Source: Intoshia linei (Eukaryota > Orthonectida > Rhopaluridae). From it: a stretch of DNA of 37,848 bases. The notes under the pieces are model-generated. The model made no database searches and was not told the DNA's origin. It worked only from the letters and a program-made list of their open reading frames with translations. Numbering within the stretch: the first letter of the stretch is position 1; each line of letters opens with the position of its first letter. Position numbers and translations under genes: made by a program. Location of the stretch: NCBI GenBank assembly GCA_001642005.1, contig LWCA01000233.1:1-37848 (forward strand), read 5' to 3'. Below, one piece after another: positions 10,624-22,400 of the stretch.

Positions 10624-13326
10624 ATAAATTTTTCAATTTACAAAAGTTAAGCCGGAACTGAATGTTTAATATCGCTCAATTTTATAAATATTTGGTGTAT
10701 AGAAATACCTACATTAGAAATTGTACAAGTAAAATTCGATAACTCATCTACATGATAAGCTATTTTATATCTTCTTAAATTGTGATTTGCAATAAATAAT
10801 GAGATATTATTTTTGTTGATGTGACATCTAAGTTTATTTTCTTTATCAATTTAAAAATTTTTTTTTATTTGCTGTTCCTATAAAATGTTATTTTCTTATA
10901 CTATGAAGGTATTACTTTTTGATCGAATTTTAGAAATTAAAAGAATACAGGGCCGTAGAGTATGAGAAATGCAATGAAAATAGGGCTTTTGCAGAATAAG
11001 CCCACTAGAATACATTTGAACTTTATTTAAATGTATCATTATTAGGGTGATCGATCACCATATTCAAAGATCAAAAAGTATATTTCACCATTAGGATAAT
11101 TGGTGATGGTGATCACTTTCCATGAAAATTGGTTGAGTATGGACCCGGCCACTCGACATCGGAATTTTTCCTTAAAAAGTTTAAATTAAACTTTATTTTC
11201 ACTAACTATGAAATTAACTTCACTATTATAACATTTATAAACATATTTTAGTCGAATTTTACCAAATCTGCAAAGGATTGTAATAAATATAAAAATGATA
11301 TTAACGAAGTTGTTTTAGTTTCTATGTAAATTTTATTCAAAATTTTTTGAAAATGATAATTTAAAAATTGCGTAGCAATGAAAAAAATTCCGAAGGAATG
11401 AATTATATAGATTTTCACACATATGTCTTTATTGAAAATGTGTAGAGGTTCACTGCACATTTTTTTTTAAATTGTATGACAATATTTTTATTTTAATCGA
11501 AATATTTGAAAAATATTGGTTCATAAAATATTAAAAATTATTTTTTCATCTGGTATGCGTAGATTTCTGGGGTTTAAAGTTTGTATTTATATCAACTGGA
11601 ATAAGTTCTATCAGAATAATATAGTCTATTAATTTTTGGACTGTTAATTATTTCACAATTATTGTTTTAATAAAATATTTCGAAAATAAAAATATGAATA
11701 TTAAAATGATTTTTTGACCGTGAAATCGTCACTTATTCGGATTGAAATTTTTAATGTGTGCTAACAAGATACAAATGTACCACCTGTAAATTTTTTGAAA
11801 TTATAGGGCTGTTTTCATTAAAAAAAGAAGGGTAATTTGAGGTTTTGGCCCTAAAGATATAATTTTTTTAAATTCTCAACTCGTTTGATTTTCAAAAAGA
11901 GGGAGAATTGGTGTTTTTGACCCGTAAGATGTAAAATTTATCTTATTTACGTCCCGTAAAAAACTGTAATTGAAATGTGGACTTTATAAAATTCTAAGAC
12001 AAGTAGTTATTTAAATAAAGCTGAATACACACACAAACAAAAATTGCGTAGCATATTATATAAGTGTAAATGTGTACATATGTAATACTGAAAGTTTAAA
12101 TATTTAATTGAATACCGACAATAATACATACAGATGAATATATGTATATATGAAACAACAGATAGAGAAAAATGCATCCTTTCAACCAAATCTCATCCGG
12201 AACAACCTGTACTTCATATTATTAATGAGATTCCGATCCACGTCTAAAAACGCCATCAAAATGATTGAACTTTTATACAATACCTCTAACAGTTTCTTCC
12301 GGATACAGTTCACAATTAATAGTCACGATTAAAATTAAAATAAATATAAAAGAATGTATGAATTTCATATTTATTGCAGTATTTTTATATGAATGAATTA
12401 AAATGACTAAAATTATTGGATTAATTTTCTTTATATTATGTTAAATTATAATCTTTATATTGTGATTAATTTGAGTAATATTTGAAAAACCAATAATTTC
12501 TTTATAAGTAATTTTCAAACACTATTTTATAATTTTATATATGAAACTATAAATTAACACTAAAATATAGCTTTTAAATTCTCGTACAATTTCCTTCTTT
12601 TACTCTTGATGGTACTCGATCGCTTATTTTCTTAATTAACAGTCAAATTTACAATAATTTCAACTTTTAATAATTGCACATTAATAGTAATTACTCGTAC
12701 TATTACTTTTAATTGCATACAGATAAGAGTAATGATATAAAATTTATCTTTAGAATAAATGGATATATAATTATCATCAAAGTTTTCATTTCTTGTTACA
12801 TTTAAGATAAATTTGTTTATCAGGATAAAATTGAATTTAACTACAATACATTATGTATATTAAAATAATGTATATAGTCTTTCATTACTTTACTTGTTAA
12901 TTAAATTAAATATGAACTAACAAGAGTATCAATGAGGATAATGTCACTATGAAATCAAATGTTAATTCATGTAATATATAAAAAGTACATTATTGTAGTT
13001 TCATTTCAATGCTTGACGCTTAAATAATTAACGGTATTTTCAATTCTCTAGATATTTCATATAAATCGATATTGACACTGCATAAATAACACCTTAGAGA
13101 AACTTAGGAATTATCTAATAAAAAATATTATTAAATGAAAAACAATACATTAGTCATTAAAACTTAATAAATGTCAAATGTATTTTTATATATCCAGTAC
13201 AATCATAAATGGTTGATGATAGATAATCGTATAGACATGGCCTACTAAAAACAGAATGATTCACAATTTTAATCTTGATACTGTTGACGAATTTAATGAT
13301 GATATAACACATGTAACATACAGTAA
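10624..13326. repeat. Intergenic repeat region between convergent genes
   Basis: The interval separates the 3' ends of RpS3A and the DEG/ENaC gene. About 11215-12020 is a long copy of the dispersed family, parallel to 4120-4790, with the same three recurring TTTTGACC/TTTTGGCC modules about 130 and 75 nt apart. Near 10948 an isolated CAGGGCCGTAG resembles a hAT end without a partner. Short open frames around 11248-11460 and 12007-12332 are low-complexity and unsupported. Poly(A) sites of both genes are expected here. Confidence 0.5.
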
Positions 13327-13481
13327 TCAATTAAGTTTAAAATTGGCATTTCCAATTGTTTGAGTTTTCATTTTATTATATTTCCATTTTACAACAATAT
13401 TGTAACAAATAAAGTCTACGATTTCCATTACAGTAATAGCACTTCCTCCTAATAATAATCCCATGTAACCTCCAATGTCAC
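13327..13481 (-). other. DEG/ENaC segment: TM2, selectivity filter and C-tail
   Basis: The terminal exon joins through a 127-nt intron (13608-13482), so that AYDTITFWS runs directly into DIGGYMGLLLGGS, gapless against ASIC sequence. TM2 continues AITVMEIVDFICYNIVV. The filter triplet is Gly-Gly-Ser, fitting the family Gly/Ser-x-Ser rule. The cytosolic tail is short and basic, ending FKLN and TAA. Acceptors further upstream would add residues between the two blocks, so this splice is preferred. Confidence 0.9.
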
Positions 13482-16400
13482 CTAAGTTGTAAGAATTAAT
13501 AAAACTATAAATTAACTCGCGGTCTGGCAACTTCGACAACTGGTAGACCTCGATAAATAGTTTTACTGTTTGTACCACGTACAAAATAGACAATCTGAAA
13601 AAAATTACTCCAAAAAGTAATCGTATCATAAGCCGGCATTTGTTCAACATATTGATACTTTAGTTCACCAAAGAAAATGTTCAAAATAACAAAATTATCA
13701 GAAATAAATGTAGCATCAATTTTATTGCTATCATGAAATTCTCCCAATATACTAGTCAATTTAATAGTCTTCCGATTAAGTAAAGCTATACTGCTTTTAA
13801 CATTATCTTCAATTTCATCCAAAAGTTGATATAAACTTTTTGAAAAATTGTCCAAATAATAATTGATGATTAATTTAGCCCTCGTTTCATAAAATTTTTT
13901 TATTCCAATATAATTTGGCCAGGAATTGATGGCACTGTTATTATTCAAATCGTATTGAACGTCATTATTGTAAAAAATTGCAACAGGTTTACGCCATAAA
14001 TTCATTAGTCTTGCATCATTATTAAATTTTTTATGCTCAAAATATTTTGACAATGTCATAACATTTTCAAATCCTTCAATATAAGATTTTTTTATTAAAC
14101 GAACTGAATTATATACGTCTCTACGTATTTTCGCGGTAACAAAATTGATAAAATTTCTTTCCAAATAACTTAAATGTGCTGAGAGAGATTCTATTTTCAC
14201 AGTGTTCATTTCCATGTGCAAACTTTTCATTGTATGGTTTAATACGGCGTAATCTAATTTTAATTTCTGGAACCACATGTTGTCTTGTTTTATCTAAAAT
14301 CATATTTTATAAATAAAAAATTAAAAAAAAAAAAAGTGGGATGTTCTGGGTAATACTTAATTACCCAGAACCAGTGGCGGCTCGTAGATAAAATAATTGG
14401 TGGAGCTGCAAAAAAAATAGATATTATTTTAAAAAATTTATTTATGCAATAGTATATAAATTTCATTCGATGGTTTTTTGATGTCACAATCTCTTCAGTG
14501 ACAGTGTCGTTAAAATTGTCCGCCACTGCCCAGAGCCTAACTTTCCCAGTTTGAAGACATAAAATTATAATTAATAAAATAATAATAAAAAATACAATTT
14601 AATGAAGTTTTAAAATCATCAAAATTATGATAAATTTCAATTTCAAAGTCTTATGCCTTGATGATCAAAATTTAGATTACCATTTTTCTAAAAAAAGAAG
14701 TCCTATAATTTAAAAAAACATAACATTTTATACAGTTATCTCCAGTTAACAAAAAAAATTTTTAATCTCTTAAAGTCATGCCTTCATGGTCAAAAAAATA
14801 ATTTGGTATTTGGTAGCTATTTTATTAAAACAAAAAATTTGAAATAATTAATGGTCCTAGAATTTAAAAAAAATATTATTCTTATACAGCTTATTCAGTT
14901 TAATATAGATCCAAAATTTCAACCTCAAAAATTTACAATTTCTGGGTCAGAAATAACTTTTAATAGATTATAATCTATTATTGGTTGATAATTATCAACC
15001 AATATTTTTCAAACGTTTGAAAATGTACAATTAAAAATTTAAATATTCATCCTACAAATTGCTAAAAAAATGAGCATTTAACGTCTACACATTTCCCATA
15101 AAAAAATGTGGGTGTAAATCGCATAAATTGATTCTTTCGGTTTTTTATCATTGCTACGCAATTTTGCATTTTCAGAAAGTTTAGAATCACTTAAATTTGT
15201 TAGTATTATCTTTGTATATTTAAAATTTGGTAAAATTGACCGAAATATGTTTTTAAAGTGCTGAGTCCGTTAATTATTATTGATAAAAAATATTTTTTAC
15301 TTATAGAAAGCAGATACTGAATATATACCATCACATTAAAAAAAAAAATATCGGTTTACTTACAATTCAGGATTGTACTGTTTTTACTATTATAGACTCA
15401 TTCTCTGCAATAAACTTAAAAAATGGCATCACGAAATTGTTGATAAAATTCTTTACGCAAAAAATTGACAAAATAAAATTAAAATGGATCATACACTTGA
15501 AATTAAAATGTAATGTGAAATGATCGGTCCATGGTGAAACACGTTTAAGAACCACTTCTTGAAATGGTTTATAATAATAAATAGTATCAATTTTATGTAA
15601 GATTTTATTTTTTGATAGAATTAAAAAAGTTCCTTGGCAGAGCTAGGTACAGTTGGTCCAAAGTACATAACGGTCAAGCTAGTATATTGTATATTATATA
15701 ATTAATTTAAAAATTTTTACACTTTCAATTTCAACTTCATATAGAAAATCATTCAAGACGTAAACATAATCGAGATCAATCGACTCATATTTGGTTTTAA
15801 AAGATTTTTTCCAAGTATAAATAGCATTAATAACTTTATAAAAATGATGCAAACATTGTCGAAATTGAGGAATATTTTGTTTGAAAATATTTTGTTTGTC
15901 AATCATTTCAAGATTAACAGTATTATTGTAAAGATTATTCTGATCAAAAAATACTAAAAACTCTCTAAGGATGTCAAAAACCACCAAATTAACACTTTGG
16001 CAGGTATTAAAAATGTCTTTGTTGGGATAAGTCCACTTTGGTAAGTATTGAAAAAAATTTGTATCATTATAAAATTCTCTAACATTATATTGCATCAATG
16101 TAATAGTTTCCATAAAATTAAAAGTGGATAATGTTAAATCATGTACATTTTTAACTAGAAAAACAACTTGAACATCATTAATACTCGTTAAATTTTTAGA
16201 GGCATTCAAAATAAAGGACATGAAACTAGTTAATCGACTAATAGTCAAATTAAAGGAAACTTCAAATGATGTTATCGTATAGCCAACAGTTTCACTATAA
16301 ATTTTATAAATGTCATCAAATTGTTTCATCATTTTAGCAAAAATATCTATTTTACAGTTGTTAACCAATTTTGACAAAACGACCAGTATTGATTTTATTT

Positions 16401-19400
16401 TTGATCCTTGAGAATCTTTCCATGTGTGTAGTTTCACATATTTTATTATAAAATTGTAACTTTCAGATATATTGTTGAAAATATGCATTATATGGTTTAA
16501 TGTATTGTATTCTATGCGATGTCGTATTTCTGATGCTTCAATTTGTTTGTTGTAAAGGTTTTTTTTACGTTTGTTTATGAATGCTTCAATGCTTAATTTT
16601 GAAAATTTTGAGTAGGATAAATCTACTTCATATGTTTCTCGGTTACATTCATTTTTACATGTACAGTTTAATGCCTTTTTTACTAAATTTTTTATAAAAT
16701 AATATTCAAATTTTATTATAATTCTCATTTTTATATAATAATATTATTAATAACTAATAAAAATTTCTAATACTTTTTAAATATTACTTTTTTTGTTGCA
16801 AATTATATATTCATCCACATTGCACAATCGAAATTTTCCTAAATTTTATAATTTCATTTTTTATTATATAGGATTTGCAGCGTCAAAATTCTATTCTAGA
16901 GACTCAATTAAATTTCATATTAGAATATTCAATAGTGGATCTTAAGTGTTAACTACGTGGTACATGCAATTATTTTTAAGCATTTTAAATTAGATAATAA
17001 CAATAAGATTTATAAACAAAGATAATTAAAAAGTACATACCAGGCATATAGACAAATGTACAATTACAAATACTGTAAACATAGTCAGTAGTGCATTCCA
17101 TAACACATTTAGAGTAAGAATAAGATGTATTTGGATACATGGATAAATTTTGTTCACCGCAACATCCATATGGTGGTCCCAAACTAGTCGACTAATAATA
17201 TGTTTTAAATTATATATTTAATGCAGTAGTTTCTGTCCAACATGAAAGTAAAGTAATCGGATATTTAGTGAATTCATAATAAAACGAACATTGCATGAAT
17301 TTAGACTGGATATATGAATATTATATATATATTCTTGAATATTAGACTCAATATTCACATTAAACAGCAACGACAAATTAAATCCTTACTTTTAAAGTAA
17401 TGTAAGATAAAATAATGAAAAAAAAATATTAAATTACAGTTAATTCCTCGTTAACGAAATGAGATTTTTTTTGGACAAATTATTCCGTTAACGAGGAATT
17501 TTTTTAGAAAAACATTCTCGTTAACGTTGTGTGTGTTAACTGGAGATAACTGTATGAACCGTAAATTCTTTTAAAATTCTAGGACTATTTTCATTTTTTA
17601 AAAAAAGGTAATTTGTGGTTTTGGTTCTGAAGATATATATTTTTGAAATTTCAATAATTTAAACTTATGAGAATGTTCATGATTTTAAAATCTGTATCAG
17701 ATTATACTTTTTTAAATTTTTCGACTCATTTGAAGATCAAAAAAAGGATAATTGGGGTTTTTGACTGACTTAAATTACTTAAATAAATTAAATTTTGCAG
17801 CACTAGCTGCTGTTTGTGCGAAGTAAATAACAGTCAAGCTAATTACTTTATATAAGTACATACAGATATACTTGTATAAATAATTATCAATTAAATATAC
17901 ATTATAATGTACATTGTATAAATCAGGGGTTTCCAAACTCATGTTGTCTACCGCCCTTTCAAAATGTTTCCACTACGTCGTATATATATTTAAAAATTTA
18001 TTCAATAAATTAACAATTTTTTTTAACTGATTATGTCAGAAGTCGATAAATAATATATTTATTACTGTTACTATTTATATCAGTGGATCCCAAACTTGCT
18101 ATAAAAATATAAAATATAAAATATAAAAATCAAAAAAATTTATTAACAACCAAAAAATTCATCAACGCTCCACTCTATCCATCTAAAATCGTTTTTCGAA
18201 TACACAGTGTAATTAATAATTAAAATATTATAATAAAACAATCAATGAACATTGACATGGAATTATATTTTAAATTTAATACCATATCAATTTTACTATA
18301 CTGAAATTTCTATTTATCTTTTTACAATTTTTTAAAATCGCCCCTAACTGAAATTTAATCGCACCCCTGAGGGCAATATCGCCCACTTTGGAAACCCCTG
18401 TTATAAATGGTCAATAATAATGTAATGTGCTTACATTGCTATATCTTATCGAAACCATTGAATGCTGTCCTGGAGAGACAGAAAAACCAAGTTGTTTTAC
18501 GTTAGGTAATCCTTTGCTATCATGCAAATGCAACTAAAAAAATATATAACGGATTTTGTTTGGATCATGTTGCAGACACAACAAGCCACTAAATGACTAC
18601 CAGCTAGTTAAAACTAATATAATATCTATCTAAAACGCCTCAAAGCAAATTTGTCGCCAATTACATTACCTTAAATCCAGCATCTGAATTAATTCCCCTG
18701 AAATGATCATATTGTTCAACATTCAGAATTAAATACAATCCATTTTCTGAACCTATTTATATATAGTTAATATACATAATATGTATTATATATAGGTGTA
18801 ATTTGCTAGATTTTAGTGGTATTGTCAAACTTGTTATATATTGGTGTGTCAAACATTTAAAATTTAAACCACAACTTTGTATGTGTATAATTAATAATTA
18901 TAAAATGTATTATATATATATAAACATATAATTGTGTTCAATAAAATTAGTGGGTGTAACTCTTTACACATCGAAACAAAGTTAAAATTAAATATTTATT
19001 TCGTATAACATTTAAACAATCAATGATGAAAAAATTAATAATTTTTAAATTATTTCTACATGATGTAAAAATTCAAAAATATTTCCATTCATTACCAAAA
19101 TATTTTTTCTTTCATAATTCTCAGTTACGGATGGAATGAGGTTGAATCTGACAACTTCACCAATAAGATTATTAATAATTATATTCGACGTCTTCATATT
19201 TTCGACCAATGTATTTTTTATTTTCACATATATAGTTATTGTAAATATTTGCCTTGCAAAATGTAGTATATTCATAGTACCATATTTATATAAATAAGAT
19301 ACAAACATCAATATGACTACTATGCTAAAATAAACGTCCATAAGATTTGTAATTATCATTATCATCATTGTATCATCATAGTATTTGTATTTCAAAAAGT

Positions 19401-22400
19401 ACGTCAACAATGATACAACCATTTGAAAATATTCATCAACTGTGACTTCAATAATATGTAATGTTCGGATTTCGTACAAATCTTCGTTAAACATTTTTAC
19501 ATATTCAGCCAAATTGATATTAAGAATTTTAAAATTATATAAACTCATATTTTACTACTTTGGTTATGATTAAGAATATTATAATAAGCATAATACTTGA
19601 TTGGTATTATAAATATATCCATTGTATTACAGGTTTTATATTAAATTTCGTTTTTGTTTAAAAATATATATTTGATTTGTATATATATGTACATTATACA
19701 ATGTACATAGTGTTTTCCCAACAACTAACTAAAATAAAATAAAATTTCACTGACTACTATTTCATGTCAAATTTCCAGAAATTTTATTATTTTATTTTTA
19801 TATTAATTCAAAATCATAATTTTAATAATCATCATAATAAACTTTCACATTTAAGATCATTTTTATTTTACGTATAAATTTCGAGTATACTAAATCCTAT
19901 TAGTATTAAAGATGATATCTCGTATGATTTTTTAATTGGAAAAAAACACAATTAATATCTTTATATATTCTACCATGATGAAACCACTGCAACGAATTGC
20001 AAGAAATAATTAGTTTTTTTTTACTTATTAGTCGTCTATTCCTTGCTTCGCTCATAGTTCGTCTGCATACCATATAAACCATTTTTTTAAATTTATCATA
20101 TTATTAAATATATATTATTTATACAGTCCGACCTTGCTTTGGGGCAAATCTCGGTGTGGGGCATACTCGTGTTTTGGGGTACTTTTTCAGTATTATGTTA
20201 ATTTTATAGTATTTATATCGAGGGCATAGCAATATATGTGAAATTAACCCCGCTTTTGGGGCAAAAATGTTTTAAATATAAAATATATAAATATAATTCA
20301 TATAGTGATGACATTAAATTAAAATTATATTTATTCAAATATTTTACATACATTTTCATATGTATTTATCATAATTTATTAATTTTTTATTCATGCCTAT
20401 ATTTTAATATCTGATAAACTATTAATTACTATTCTAGATTAGAAACAAACTATAATTCTAAAAATTATTACAAAAACATTTATAACTTTAATTTAAGATT
20501 TTTATTAGATTTTGATTATCAGGTATTACCTGAAAATATACCCTAAACAGTGTTTGAGTTTTAAAATAATATTATTATTACTTAAATACATACTTATAAC
20601 ACTTATTTATTATCAGTATTATAATATTCTTATCTACATAATATATTATTTATAGAACATAAAAATATGTTATATACTACAACAGAGGTTCCCAAACAAA
20701 GATAATCCCAACCCGTCGATCGCGATCTACCAGTCGATGTTCAAGTGCCCGAAAGTCCATCGTGGGATGATTTTTAGATAACTTTTCTCTAACATTGTGT
20801 AGTTTTTTTTCTAGTAATTCTCTCCCGCCGTATGAATCTAGTAATAGTTGCCAATTGTGATTTATGATTATGATCAAGTTAAGTTGTATGTGAAACTGAA
20901 TAATGAAGATATTCGCACAACCATAGTTTTTATTTTATCGGTGTTTTTGCGTTCTCGGTCTTCCCCGGCTAGTAGATCTTCAAAAATCAGAAAATGTCAA
21001 AGAAAATCTTAAATGAATAAAGGTTGGGTACCCCTGTACTACACCATCATATGCAGATCCATCTTAAGAAAAATGCCGGAGGCCCTTTAACATTTTGAGC
21101 GAAGCAATAAAAAAATTTTAGGGTCCCTTTTTAGAAGTCAGGGCATAATATTGGTTGGAGACTTAGACTCTTATTTCATTGAGTATTAATAAAATAAAAC
21201 CATTAAAATATATTATGTAGGTTTCTAGTAACTTTTATTTCTTTTACAAAAACTTAATTAATGAACAAAGTTTACTTTTAATAAATTAGGAGCCTCTTTT
21301 AAGATATAAATGTACAGTACTTTTATTAATTTAGAGGTATTTTTTAATAAGTGGCCCTGGGCTACATCCCATATTGCCCATGCCTTAAAACGGCTCTGAT
21401 CATACGTATTATCACATAATACTTAAAATCATATGTATTAATATAAAACATAATCAATACATAATAGTCACATATTGAATGTTTTATTTACTAATTTTGA
21501 TATTAATTGTAGCATAAATTTATCGGTTATGAAACACCTGACCCTGTGAAAATAAGTTTATTATTTTTTTAATTTTCTAAATCGTATTAACAGTGTATTT
21601 ACCAGTTTTATTTGTAATCAATACGTTGGTTTCATTTCCGTTAAAAGTATAACATAATCCCATATCAGTAATAGTTTTTTGAAACATTTTATCCGTGCAT
21701 GACAGTCCCTCCCATTCACATCTAATAAATTATAAACTATGCAACTGTATAACTACGTTTCATAAATGAAACTGTAAAATATCCAAAAAAGATCTATTAA
21801 AGTCTGTATTTTTCTACGAATTGGACTTTCTACGTATCAAATGTTGATAATCTCGCATCACATGAACAATATTTGTATATTACTATAAAGCTTACTTATA
21901 TATCATATCTTCATACTGATGAGAAGCCTGATGCACCAATTTAAAAAATGATTCATTTACTAAATTGTAAATTCTAAAAATAATATTAATTAAATTTAAC
22001 CTGTTTTATCATAATAATATTGATTTGTTAATTTATCCAAAAATTTTTTTTCTCCCACATTAAATTTTGATTTTTTATCATACTTGTCTATCAAAAGTTC
22101 AATTTCATCACCTGTATTTATATTTGCAGTCTCCTTTCTTATAAATTGAACTTTATATTGAGGTACAGTTAGAAATTTATACAATTTTTTATCTTCTTTA
22201 ATGCTTTTGCCAACGAAAACTTTACCTGTAATTAATCTTACTATATTTCAATTAATAATAAAAATTGTAAAATTCACATTATACAAGATAAATTTTAATT
22301 AGAGTACTGAATGGTTGCATATTTCTAGGTTAGTGTCAAACTTCAACTATAATTACCATATACGGGTTCGCAAACGTTTTTGACCACGAATCGGTAATGT

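Larger units (their letters stand above)
13609..16682 (-). other. DEG/ENaC segment: about 490-residue helical insertion in the knuckle
   Basis: Exon 16682-15721 starts with family sequence (ALNCTCKNECNRETYEVDLSY), then leaves it after SKFS. Exon 14293-13609 returns to it only at FVILNIFFGELKY and YVEQMPAYDTITFW. ASICs have a short helix here of some 25-30 residues. The inserted ~490 residues are rich in Leu, Ile, Phe, Asn, Lys and Asp, have only three Cys, several Asn-x-Ser/Thr sites and long amphipathic stretches. I recognise no domain. A 1,427-nt intron with a hAT element and an inverted dispersed repeat separates the exons. Confidence 0.75.
16788..22225 (-). other. DEG/ENaC segment: channel ectodomain core (finger, beta-ball, palm, thumb)
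   Basis: Seven exons (22225-22001, 21959-21896, 21721-21603, 18752-18670, 18533-18435, 17191-17041, 16838-16788) run collinearly with ASICs: a linker (GKVFVGKSIKED), NESFFKLVHQASHQYEDMIY, CEWEGLSC, MGLCYTFNG, NGLYLILNVEQYDHF, AGFK, LHLHDSKGLPNVKQLGFSVS, LGPPYGCC, YSYSKCVMECTTDYVYSICN, TFVYMPG, LCNVDEYIIC. The cysteines of the palm and thumb disulfides are largely kept. Introns of 41 nt (22000-21960) and 2,850 nt (21602-18753) occur within it; the latter holds an unassigned 167-codon ORF and two hAT elements. Confidence 0.88.
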
